Shown here piece by piece: positions 7,401 to 16,135 of a stretch of 16,575 bases of DNA. This DNA comes from Euperipatoides rowelli. Taxonomy: Eukaryota; Onychophora; Udeonychophora; Euonychophora; Peripatopsidae. Within the stretch, counting starts at the first letter, position 1; every line of letters begins with the position of its first letter. The stretch lies in NCBI GenBank assembly GCA_003024985.2, contig PXIH01S0035720.1; one strand, given 5' to 3'. The notes beneath the pieces are model-generated. The model had not been told where the DNA came from. It saw only the letters and a program-made list of their open reading frames with translations, and made no database searches. Made by a program: the position numbers and the translations under genes.

Positions 7401-7830
7401 AGCTGATAGATTACCCCACCAGGGTCTCTGAGCTTAGTAATACATGCATTGACCACATATGCCTGAATGCAGGTAGTAAAGTGTTGCTGTCTAGAATCGT
7501 CCAGACCATGAAATGACTTTTTGCATTTTAAAAAAGAGAATGGAAAAAAAACTAAATAGGCCCAAGATGGTTAGAAGGTTCAAACAATTCAATAGGGAAC
7601 TTTTCTTGAATGAATTGGTTATGCGCCTTGGCATAATATCCCACTACTAGACAACATAGACGCTCAAGTCGAGATGATGAACAGCAACATTCTCACTTCA
7701 TTGAACATATGTGCCCCTTTGAAACAACATTCTCAATTCATTGAACATATGTGCCCCTTTGAAGCCTATCTCAAAGAAAAGATACCACAGAAACACTCCA
7801 TGGATTGACAATGAATTATAGGCTTGATAA
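7401..7830 (+). pseudogene. LINE linker between endonuclease and RT, heavily decayed
   Basis: Short in-frame pieces resemble the linker that joins endonuclease and RT domains, for example RPDHEMTF near 7500 (a 'SDH'-like trace) and RNTPWIDNEL near 7790-7820 ('PW....L'). A 40-bp tandem duplication lies inside it. No single frame crosses it. Confidence 0.55.
7685..7764 (+). repeat. 40-bp direct tandem duplication in the LINE
   Basis: caacattctcacttcattga... (7685-7724) is followed immediately by a second copy (7725-7764) that differs at two bases. This looks like local slippage after the element was fixed, and it breaks the reading frame (40 is not a multiple of 3). Confidence 0.92.
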
Positions 7831-8838
7831 ATGACAAAAAGAAAATTTTTGAACTGTTTCTTGACTACGGTGATTATGTTATTTGGGGTATATATCGGTG
7901 ACTATGTTATTTGGGGTATATATCATAAACTTAAGAATTATATTACCTACAAAATCAAAGCCAACAAATCAAAATACTATCAAAACAAATTTGAATCCAG
8001 TAAAGAAAACACAAAAGATATGTGGAATAAAATTAATGAGATACTGGGCAGAAGAGGGAAAATAAAGTCATCGGATGATTCAACAGGAGTTTTGTCAGCT
8101 GAGGACCTTAATGTTTATTTTACATCTGCGGGTCTTGAAACTCAGATTGGACATGATATTGACTTGGGTACCAATTCTCCACAACTGGGTAAGGACGATC
8201 ATTCTTACAGGGCAACCAAGCCCTCTTTCTCTTTTAAACCCATAACAATTGACTCAGTGAAAATAAAACTATTCGAGATTCCTTACAAGACATCTATGGG
8301 GGATGATGAATTAAGTGTTAGAGAATTGAAGTTATCCTTTTCTGTGATAAGGGAAGTAATTGCTTATCTTTTCAACTATTCTCTTACTGAGGGAAAAATT
8401 CCCTAATGTTTGGAAGAAAGCTAAAGTGCTACCAAAATTCAAGAACGGTGATAAGAACTTGTGCTCAAATTACAGGCCTATATCCATACTACTCATATTA
8501 GGTAAAATCTTTGAAAAATTAATTTATGATCAGTTATCAATATACCTGTCAAATAATTCACTTATATCTAATTCCCAATACGGGTTCAGAAAAGGCAACT
8601 CTACTGCAACATTTCTGCTAGGGATGACCGATGATTGTAGAGCTGCTGACATGGGACTAATGACTGGAGTTTTAGCTCTAGACTTGAGTTGTGCTTTTGA
8701 CAGTTTACCCCATGGAATGATTGTAACTAGGCTGAAGGATTTGGGTCTTGACTGTTCTGCCTTGACTGGTTCTGGAGTTACTTACACAGTAGATACCAGA
8801 GAATTGTCAAGCTCTAATTATATGGAAGGGGGCCAGTA
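7831..8838 (+). pseudogene. LINE reverse transcriptase, 5' half (CR1/jockey-like)
   Basis: An open stretch at 7831-8406 covers the linker (KSKYYQNKFESSKENTKDMW, then NEILGR) and the pre-fingers region. A one-base shift near 8400 leads to VWKKAKVLPKFKNGDK, NYRPISIL, IFEKLIYDQL and SQYGFRKGNSTATFLL. It then reaches RT motif A, LDLSCAFDSLPHG (8676-8715), where the first D is catalytic. Homology fades after DLGLD near 8755. Motifs B, C (YADD) and the thumb are missing, as is any 3' tail. This is an unusual loss for a LINE, since truncations normally remove the 5' end. The sequence points to a later deletion or another insertion at about 8760-8840. Confidence 0.85.
7869..7924 (+). repeat. 28-bp direct tandem duplication in the LINE
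   Basis: ggtgattatgttatttgggg... (7869-7896) is repeated at 7897-7924 with one mismatch. It duplicates the peptide DYVIWGIY in an adjacent frame and is a second slippage event within 200 bp of the 40-bp one. Confidence 0.92.
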
Positions 8839-9480
8839 AACTGGAATAAAGCCGAAATTATATTCATGAAAAACATTAATGTGTTTAATTTTAAATAATA
8901 GAGATAAGATAATATTTCTCAATATACACAGACATATAAATCAATTCTTTAGGAAACCAGTTTTGATATCGGCAGAATTTGAAAAAAAAAGATTGTACAC
9001 AACAAAATCCTGTAGTCTTTTCAGGCACACACACACACGTACACATACACACACACACCAACCTGCAGCAATAGTAATAGCACCCTCCTCATTGATATTC
9101 ATTGAATAAATTCAATAGATATAGCTAACAGTTAGCATTAGACATCAAAACAATGCTTTCATTAAAATATTATTTCCAAGGAAAAAATCCTGTTGTGTGT
9201 GTCAAATTTCTCTTGCGAGATCTCAGGAATTTCCTTCTAAGCTATTTTATCTCCAGTGTGTGCCTGGTTTTACATAATAACTTTCTCTAACAATACTTAA
9301 AATAGCATTTTAAGTTTCAGCAGTATTCTGAAAATAATATCAATATGAACTTTCTTATTTGCTTATCCCAAACCTTTCTTAATGGAAAAGATTTCTTTGG
9401 ATCTTAGATGAGAAAAAGTTTACAGACCTTCAAAACATTGATTTCTTGTCATAAATTCTGTTTATTTAAAAATGCAGATT
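8839..9480. other. Region without a recognisable gene, with a CA repeat
   Basis: No exon or element is supported apart from the CA/TG microsatellite at 9025-9060 (cacacacacacgtacacata...). The open frame at 8879-9109 runs through this microsatellite and is a chance frame. Confidence 0.5.
9025..9060 (+). repeat. (CA)n microsatellite, interrupted
   Basis: About 17 CA-type units are interrupted by gt and ta. It is a simple dinucleotide repeat. Confidence 0.95.
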
Positions 9481-9484
9481 GGAT

Positions 9485-9910
9485 ATATTTCCCTCTCACT
9501 ATTCCTTGCTTGTTTATTATGCAATTTATCTCCATTTATATTTTTACTCTCCACTTTTTATCTCTCTTCTTACCTTTTTCTTTCCCTTCTTCCTCTATTC
9601 CTTCCTTCATTTCCTTCTTTTATTTTCACTTTCTGATTCTTACTCTATCATCTTTACCCCTCTCAACATCTTCCCTTTTCACTCACCATTCACTATTTCT
9701 TCTATCTCTCTCTGTACCACTACTCTGCTCCTTTCTACTTCACCCTCTCTCTCTCTGACTTTTGTTTTACTATTTTACTCTCAGCAGTTCTTGTTGCTCA
9801 ATGCTCATTCTTTCATTTGCTTAGTATCTCTATTCCTAACTCTCTCTTGCTTCATCTCTCACATTTACTATCTCACTATTTTGTTCAATCCTCTATCTTT
9901 CTCTCATATA
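9485..9910 (+). repeat. Long pyrimidine-rich low-complexity tract
   Basis: Over about 425 bases the plus strand is mostly C and T, with short runs such as tctctctctct and cttcctctattccttccttc. Two overlapping open frames (9408-9758 and 9479-9925) arise only because pyrimidine-rich codons exclude stops; their products are almost all S, L, F, I and P. On the minus strand it is a purine-rich stretch just downstream of the large TEP exon, inside the intron. Confidence 0.85.
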
Positions 9911-10098
9911 CACAAGATACACTAATTAATTATCAAGAGTTCCCATACCAAGGGATTTGTGTAAATAATTCTCTCCAGAAGACAAAAATTCAGAACTTTT
10001 GACACGTTTTAGTTACTTTTACAACTGCAAATTTTTCAATGATAGTAAAAATATATTATCTTGCCTCAATTAAAATAATTCAAAATATAAATGCATAC

Positions 10099-10278
10099 CT
10101 TAATCCTAATTTGTTCTGCCTCTTCTGTTGGCAAAATAACCAATTCAACTATACCATTAGGTGGGATAGGATACAATTCTGAGGTTGAATTTTCTTCAGA
10201 AAAGGTAAAGTAATAAGTCAGATTCAATTTATTATTTTGACCAGGTAATGGTAAACCATCTGGTGATGTGACTTTTAC
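10099..10278 (-). CDS. TEP / alpha-2-macroglobulin-family exon (MG4 domain)
   Basis: The minus-strand acceptor gctactttcag precedes an open 180-base segment ending at the donor AAG|gtatgc. It holds 60 codons, phase 0 at both ends. It begins VKVTSPDGLPLPGQNNKL, continues LNLTYYFTF, then YPIPPNGIVELVILP and ends EQIRIK. The pattern 'V.V...DG.P.P' then 'G.(V/A)...I' and 'L.I.A.Y' is the fourth macroglobulin (MG4) domain of alpha-2-macroglobulin, CD109 and insect/crustacean TEPs. The next residues come from the exon at 3229-3363. The preceding exon ('..PG.P(F/Y)') was not found in the window. No damage is visible. These proteins act outside the cell as protease traps or opsonins; which type this one is cannot be told from two exons. 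Confidence 0.82.
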
Positions 10279-10689
10279 CTGAAAGTAGCAACAAACACAT
10301 CAATTAATGTCTAGAAATTATAAGCAATTTTTTAGATAATAGATTGTAATAATAGCAAGAGCAAGAAAATCCTATAAAATAATAAAAATGTAAACCATAT
10401 TGAATTATTGACATGTCTACCCAAGTTAATCTCAAAAGTTTATAGGTAATATATTTTGCACCAATTTATTAAAAATAGTGTATATAATATAATAATAGTA
10501 TATGAATCTATCAACATTCTTTTAAATGATTTTGTCAAAGTTTTATGATTGTGATATCCAAGAGATCTATAGAATATATTTTGAAAACAACAATATTGCT
10601 ATTGTATTCATGGACACAATTATACTGCATTTAAAGTATTAAATAAAAGTAGACCAGGATCACATCCCCAGACCAAGATAATCTAAAGG
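10279..10689. other. Intron-like AT-rich region
   Basis: No gene was found. If the exon at 10099-10278 is real, this is the 3' end of its upstream intron on the minus strand, which would extend past 16575. Confidence 0.5.
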
Positions 10690-11249
10690 TTTTCATTGAT
10701 GAGCATTCTTTTATAATACTGGTTTTGTCCTTATAATAAATAAATCAAGCTACAAATCCAGTGATGAACATTAATTATAATATTGGTATTGCCTTTATAA
10801 TAAATAAAAAAATGCTAAAAACTCATTGATGAACATTCTTTATTTACACTTATAATAAATAAATCATGCTACAATCTAATGATAAATACCTTTTTTTAAT
10901 AAAGATTTTGCCCTTATAATAAATAAATCAAGCTACAAATCCAGTGATGAACATTAATTATAATATTGGTATTGCCTTTATAATAAATAAAAAAATGCTA
11001 AAAACTCATTGATGAACATTCTTTATTTACACTTATAATAAATAAATCATGCTACAATCTAATGATAAATACCTTTTTTTAATAAAGATTTTGCCCTTAT
11101 AATAAATAAATCAAGCTAAAAATCCCAATGATGAACAACAAATACAATAATGAACATGATTTTACAATGTTGGTTTTGACCTTATAATAAATAAATATTG
11201 CTACAAATACAGTGATAAATAACCTTCATAATATTAGTTTTGACTTTAT
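10690..11249 (+). repeat. About 64-bp tandem satellite, left arm
   Basis: Monomers share ttataataaataaatcaagctacaaatcca..tgatgaacatt..tataatattggttttgcc. The shared start ttataataaata occurs at 10731, 10795, 10850, 10914, 10978, 11033, 11097, 11182 and 11246, with spacing mostly 64 or 55 bases. It is the same repeat as 15777-16135 and in the same orientation. The inserted LINE splits what was one array. Confidence 0.92.
10729..11094 (+). repeat. 183-bp higher-order duplication in the satellite
   Basis: 10729-10911 and 10912-11094 look identical over 183 bases. Each copy holds three monomers (64+55+64). The match continues for about 24 bases into the next unit. Neighbouring monomers differ from each other by far more, so this block was copied recently. 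Confidence 0.9.
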
Positions 11250-11275
11250 AATAAATAAATAAAATACTTCTGTTT

Positions 11276-11288
11276 AAGATGGCGGAGG
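11276..11288 (+). promoter_or_regulatory. YY1-like motif overlapping the ORF1 start codon
   Basis: aagatggcggagg matches the AAGATGGCGGC-type YY1 core and is also a good start-codon context. It lies about 15 bases from the inferred 5' end. YY1 sites close to the 5' end are known in human L1, where they set transcription start. A shared role here is inference. Confidence 0.4.
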
Positions 11289-12070
11289 CATCAGCTCACT
11301 CATTGAGTGCTCATCAATCTTATATGCCTAATTTGCATTATTATTTGCTACAACTATTACGGAACTACTTTGAAGTATTAACTCAGCCTGATAAGTACTG
11401 TCAGATACTTTTAAAGTTCAAAAGGGCATTAAAATATTGGGGTTTGGTGTTAAAGCCAATGTATACTAACACCAGATTTCTCTTCATGGTTTACAGCGAA
11501 ATGGAGGCTCCTAAAATTGATTTGGAAGCAATTTTGAAAAGAGTAGACAATATTGTGGGAAAAGAAAATGTAAAGGCAATAAATTTTCCTAGGAACCCAC
11601 ATTATTTGGGAATATACTTGAAAACAGAAGAGCAAAAAATTAAACTTGAAAAACTTTTTTTGAAGTGTGAAAACCTCTAACCTCTATGTTATTCCTGCTA
11701 ATTGGGGTTCAGTTTACAATTATGTCAATGTAAGGGTGCATTGGATACCTCCCACAGAAGATTGCACTGATTTAACAGAGCAATTAAATAAGTATTTGAT
11801 AACAACATTGGATAAGACTACTTATAGGTCGAGTAAAGTCATGGTAAAAGCCATTCAGAAAAATAATTTTCAGCTAGATGAAATTCCACACTTATTAACG
11901 GTTAAAGGTGTCATGGATTGTAATAACGATTAATGGAAGTGAACCACTCTGTTTAAATTGCAAGCAAAAAGACCACAAATCCAATGATTGTGGTAAGAAA
12001 TATTGTAAGGTGTGTAAGAAGGTAATTGAACCAGAATTATATGTCAACTGTGTTTCACCAGAGAATACTT
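11279..12070 (+). pseudogene. LINE ORF1 (zinc-knuckle nucleic-acid-binding protein)
   Basis: The ORF starts MAEASAHSLSAHQSYMPNLH. The region to 11680 is followed, after a shift near 11670, by VRVHWIPPTEDCTDL and VMVKAIQKNNFQL, similar to the RRM-like 'V.W.P' region of Gag-like ORF1 proteins. After another shift near 11930 it reads LCLNCKQKDHKSNDCGKKYC, then KVCKK: a CCHC knuckle (CxxC x4 H x4 C) followed by CxxC. It would bind its own RNA and act with ORF2 in the retrotransposition particle. Two frameshifts break it. No function outside retrotransposition is suggested. Confidence 0.8.
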
Positions 12071-12597
12071 AATACTTACGCTTTGATGCTTAAAAATAAC
12101 CAAAATTGAGCAGGAAAGACAGAAATTTGAAACAGATATTTATGAACAAAGGGAAAATACTCAGAGTGATAATATAAATAAAAAATCAGGATCAAGAAAT
12201 AGACAATCAGAAATTGGATCAACAAAATGAAACTACAAACTTACAGTGTAAGCTCCATTGATTCTTGTGAGAATATTGTGGTCTCTTGCGAGACATTAAT
12301 GGAAGATGTGCAAAATGACAATTGGAAAAAGATAACCAAGATGGTTTTAAAATGAAAAAAAGAAGAAAGAGACCAAAAAATAGCAGTTGACACCTTGCAA
12401 GTGTGTAGATAGTGATAATTACTTGAAGACGATGATTAAAAAGGTAAATACTGGAAAAAATATTTCTAAAAATTCTAGTCTTGAATACATGTAAAACTTT
12501 TAACTTAATGAATTCAAGGCCCTAGCTTTTGTTTTTGGTTTGAATTTATTTTAAATGTTTATTTTAATGGGTTTTTTTATATAATATTACTGTTGCA
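12071..12597 (+). pseudogene. LINE ORF1 tail and inter-ORF spacer
   Basis: Short lysine-, asparagine- and glutamate-rich pieces (for example near 12100-12400) look like a degraded charged C-terminus of ORF1. From about 12500 the sequence becomes T-rich and non-coding up to the ORF2 start codon at 12598. Confidence 0.55.
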
Positions 12598-13320
12598 ATG
12601 AACAGTATTATTGCTGATAAATTTACTTTCATAAATTTAAACATTAGAGGGCTAAATCCGTTTTAAAAGAAAGTTATATTTGGTGAAGTTAAAAAAAAAT
12701 AAACCTATATTCATTATCTTGCAGGAGATAAAGTTGAACAAATCAGAGAGGAGTGCTGCGATATGGAAGGCTATATTAAATTATTGCGAGATTTTTGAAA
12801 TCAGAGCCTTTAAAAGTATAAATTGGGGGTGGCTGTGATGGGCAACAGAGCTTGGGAGCACAAGGTAAAAAATGTTTATAAAGTAAATGAAAGACATATC
12901 AGTTTTGGTTTTACATGAAAACATTTTGATTCATATTGTAAATGTGCATTTTCCAGTACTTACATTGCCTAGGAAAGTTTATTATGAACAGTTGAATAAG
13001 CTGCTTAAGCAAGTGGTTGGAACTAAAAAATTATAGTAGGAGATTCAAACATAAATGATAATTCTAAACAAAAAATTATTGAGAACTTTATGTTGAAATG
13101 GAACTTAATGGATGTAGAATTAACAAAGCATTCAAACAATTTAAATACAAGGTTTGCTGTAGTGGGAAAATCAAATCGTTTGGATTGGTTTTTGGTCTCT
13201 TCTAATTAATTATTATCGGAAGAATTTTAAAATCACTCCTGGTTGTATCCTTTCACAGATCATTGTGCAATTGTATGTATAGTAAAATCTTATGATTTAT
13301 ATATATACCTTTTTGGGATG
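12598..13320 (+). pseudogene. LINE ORF2 apurinic-like endonuclease domain
   Basis: Start ATG at 12598 gives MNSIIADKFTFINLNIRGLN, including the 'N.RGLN' motif. After shifts the frame shows PIFIILQEIKLNKS (the 'LQE(T/I)' catalytic glutamate), WGVAVMGNRAW, IIVGDSNIND (normally GDFN), RLDWFLVSS and FTDHCAIV (normally SDH, catalytic). All the family's motif blocks are present in order, spread over three frames with stops. It would nick the target for target-primed reverse transcription. Confidence 0.82.
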
Positions 13321-13792
13321 AGCAAAGTGTGAACAAGGTTTCTTACATTTTGGAGAAGTCAAATGAACAAGTTGAAAGAGATTATAATCCAATTCTAAAA
13401 TGTTAGGTGCTCAAACATGAGGTATATGAGTAAATAACAAGGCAACAAATAGAGGATAGGAAGGGAATACAAAGTAAAATAAGAGATTTATATGCATCGG
13501 CAAATGCTTTAGCAGCTTCTTCAAACACTGATTGCCAAATCATAGTGATCAAGAAAAAAATTGAGGCGCTTGAAATTATAAGGAATAAAGCATTGCAAAA
13601 TAAGTTAAGCAAAATAAAGTACTTGATAGCAAAAACACAAAAATATATAATTATAAAATGGTTAAAAACAAAAAAAAGCATGCTAATATAGTTGCATTGG
13701 ACACTGGTAAGGTTGTTCTTACCTCTGATGAGGTACAAAACTTGTACATTCGGCAGGTCAAAAATTTTGGAAGGGAAAATATGATCTGAATT
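13321..13792 (+). pseudogene. LINE ORF2 linker
   Basis: This is the linker between endonuclease and RT. It is low in complexity and rich in A, with pieces such as LEIIRNKALQNKLSKIK typical of the charged helical linker. The minus-strand open frame at 13403-13738 is its antisense shadow. Confidence 0.6.
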
Positions 13793-14912
13793 TTGAACAC
13801 TTTTTTCCTAAAAAAGAATTTACATTTTTTGTTACAAGAATTGCATTCTAAGGAGCATTTGTCAGAATTGGAACATTTGGATGATCAAATAACTGTTGAA
13901 GAAATTGGAGTAGTGTTTCAAAATTCTAGAAAAACATGCATCCTCAGGGCCAGATGGGCTGACCATGGAATTTTATAGGTTGGCGTTTTCTAAGATTAAA
14001 CATTTGTTGTCAAATTTTACAATGAATTGAGAAAGGCTGATAAATATGGGGTTTTGATAAGTAGTCTTAATAAAGTTTATATGAAGGCTATACCAAAAAA
14101 GTCTGATAGAGCAAATAGTGTAACTAAAATAGATCAAATTAGACCAATAGCATTAATTAACGAAGACATCAAGCTTTTGCAAAAGATATTTTTGAACAGA
14201 ATCGTTCCAGTAATTGATAAATTGTTACCAGTTTCAATTTTTAATATATGTGGTAGAACAATACAGCCTACTTTGATGCTTTATCATAGGGCATTCAACT
14301 TCACTAATTTGAAGTCAAGACATAGCAAATTAATGTTTAGGGTAGACAGGAAGAAGGTGCTCGATTTTACTAATGTAGACTATTTGTATTATTTGTTTAA
14401 AAAAATACATAGGAGAAAATTTTACCACAAAGTTAATTTATTTATTTGTCAAACATAAGCAGATAGCAGTTTTGAACAACAAAATTATTTCATAGTTTAT
14501 AGATAATGAACAGTCATTATTGCAGAGGTCACCTCTGTCATTACTTCTTTATTTATTTTATTTGATAGAACTTGTCAAGAAAATTGAAGCTGTTACTGAT
14601 GGAGTTGAATTCTTTGGCAGGTTGGAAGTTTTAAAGACAATTTCATTTATTGCTGATATATCAAATTTTGTTAAGAATAGTTATGAACTAAAGAAGATGT
14701 ATAAAATATTTTGTCAATTCGAATCTACAACAGGGTCGGAAATCAATATGAGTAAGTCATGTTTACGCTTAAAATTGAGAAAGATTATTTCATTTATGGA
14801 CTGTAGTGCAATCAATTCAAACATTTTAGGAATGATATTTACAATACTTACTTTAAAGCACTTGTTGAATAATATTGTTGCAATCATTCGAAAAACTATG
14901 AAGCCAAATTAA
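13793..14912 (+). pseudogene. LINE ORF2 reverse transcriptase, catalytic motif altered
   Basis: 13940-13975 reads ASSGPDGLTMEFYRLAF ('GPDG...EFY'). 14027 onward reads SSLNKVYMKAIPKKSD, RPIALINEDIKLLQKIFLNR, then motif A FRVDRKKVLDFTNVDYLYY near 14340. 14520 onward gives the motif-B block as RSPLSLLLYLFYLIEL (usually 'G.PLSPLL(F/Y)'). 14645-14680 gives ISFIADISNFV in place of YADD, so the first of the two catalytic aspartates is kept and the second has become I. GSEINMSKS follows. These features show it is L1-like and catalytically dead. Frames change near 14020 and 14460. Confidence 0.88.
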
Positions 14913-15525
14913 ATATGATAAAATAGCAGCTAAAGATTGGTGTGGAACAGATTGGTTTAATTAACACTTTAGTGGTTCCTATTCTGATCTAAAAGGGGGA
15001 TTTCAGGTGAATTTGCTAATTACAAAAACAAGTTGTAAATTTATCAATTTTAAAAGGGTTAAAATTATCAGGTAATATGGCAAATTTTGCCTACAAGTAT
15101 CTATTACATGTCTTGCCTAACAAACAGAGATTGACATCAATTAACATTCTTCACACATGTCAAAAGTGTTCATTTTGTTCAGCTAAGGCTTAGTCTTGGC
15201 AGCATTTGTTTCTACAGTGTAAAAGGGTTAAAGAAATAACAGGGCAAATCTGGGAGAAGGTGAAGAATGTTTATAGTGTAACAAAGTTTTATGAACAGGG
15301 TAAAATAAACAGAATACCACACTGAGAGTAAGGAAGTTCTATGTGGTGATATTGTTCACTATATGGAAAAAAAGATCTTTAAACATTTTTGCAATGCAAA
15401 GTGTCAATGATTTGTATCAATTTGCAATGAATGAATTGAGTAAGAACTATGTGAGGGTTTTGTTTATCTTAAATGAGACTCAGATGAATAAGATTTTGGA
15501 CCCAGGTGTACTTTGGAATTTGTAA
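14913..15525 (+). pseudogene. LINE ORF2 C-terminal region with internal deletion
   Basis: Around 14955-14985 GLINTLVVPIL resembles the block that normally leads to the GGLG motif. That motif is missing, and within about 90 bases the sequence reaches NMANFAYKYLLHVLPNKQRL, then CQKCSFC and SWQHLFLQCKRVKEITGQIW: the CxxC...HLF..C C-terminal domain. About 200 residues are therefore lost compared with relatives, which explains a 2.9-kb ORF2. The final open piece (15343-15525) ends LDPGVLWNL. Confidence 0.75.
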
Positions 15526-15776
15526 TTGTTTCTGTTTTTTAAGGTTTTTCATTGTATTTTATTTTATATAAATATTTTTTTGTAACAAGTTTATTTTTGG
15601 AGGGGTAAAATTTTATTAATTAATGGGTTTTATTTGCAAGTCACTGTTAGTCAACATGGTACTATAATTCATTTTACATGTACTGCCTTATTTTTGGTTG
15701 TATTTGAATACTGTATTTGCAATGTAACAATGAAGGAAATTTGTAACAATAATTAGTTATTTTCCAATATTAAAAA
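15526..15776 (+). other. LINE 3' untranslated region
   Basis: T-rich non-coding sequence ends in ttccaatattaaaaaaa just before the satellite resumes. I see no clear AATAAA separate from the flanking AATA repeats. Confidence 0.65.
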
Positions 15777-16135
15777 AATAAATAAATAAATCTACAAATC
15801 CAATGATGAACAACCTTTTGTAATATTGGTTTTGACTTTATAATAAATAAATTAAGCCGCATTCCATTGGTGAATATTCTTTTATAAAATTGGCTTTGCC
15901 CATAATCTAAAGATGAAAATCATTTTATAATAAATAAAGCTACAAATCTAATGCTGAATTTCCTTTTATAATATTGGTTTGCCCTTATAATAAATAAATC
16001 AAGCTACAAATCAAATAATGAATATTGATTTTGACCTTATAATAAATAAATCCAGCTGCAATCTAATAAGGAACATCTTTTTTATATAATATTGGTTCTG
16101 TCCTTATAATAAATAAATCAAACTACAATATTCAA
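15777..16135 (+). repeat. About 64-bp tandem satellite, right arm
   Basis: Same monomer and orientation as 10690-11249. The shared ttataataaataaa occurs near 15839, 15927, 15985, 16038 and 16106. These units are more diverged than the left-arm 183-bp block. The array ends near 16135 with actacaatattcaaatg. Confidence 0.9.

Larger units (their letters stand above)
3364..10098 (-). other. Transposon-filled phase-0 intron of the TEP-family gene
   Basis: This interval separates two exons that read on from each other. It begins on the minus strand with gtatgcat (at 10098 downward) and ends with attttag at 3364. It holds at least seven distinct repeat insertions in both orientations. No missing protein segment is expected inside it, because the MG4/MG5 boundary is continuous across the junction. 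The intron call depends on the two exon calls. Confidence 0.6.
11262..15776 (+). mobile_element. Two-ORF L1-like LINE inserted in the satellite
   Basis: This is an element of about 4.5 kb with both ends present. It has a very short leader (about 17 bases), ORF1 at 11279, ORF2 starting at 12598 and ending at 15525, a 3' untranslated region of about 250 bases and a short A run. The satellite unit stops at ttataataaataaat on the left and resumes as aataaataaataaatctacaaatcc on the right, as expected for insertion with an AATA-type target duplication of about 12 bases. Low complexity prevents fixing the exact duplication. ORF1 with a zinc knuckle followed by an EN-RT ORF2 with a C-terminal Cys/His domain fits the L1/Tx1-like group. 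Many lesions make it inactive. Confidence 0.85.

Noticed and set aside
8879-9109. 76-codon frame containing HTHTRTHTHTH
   Set aside because: It is produced by the CA microsatellite.
9408-9925. Two overlapping open frames of 116 and 148 codons
   Set aside because: They cover a pyrimidine-rich low-complexity tract; the products are almost only S, L, F, I and P, with no domain or splice support.
13403-13738. Minus-strand hydrophobic frame of 111 codons
   Set aside because: It is the antisense of the A-rich LINE linker; the apparent membrane-like composition comes from T-rich antisense codons.
10690-16135. CRISPR-like array
   Set aside because: Repeats are head-to-tail monomers without constant repeats and unique spacers, in a eukaryotic context.
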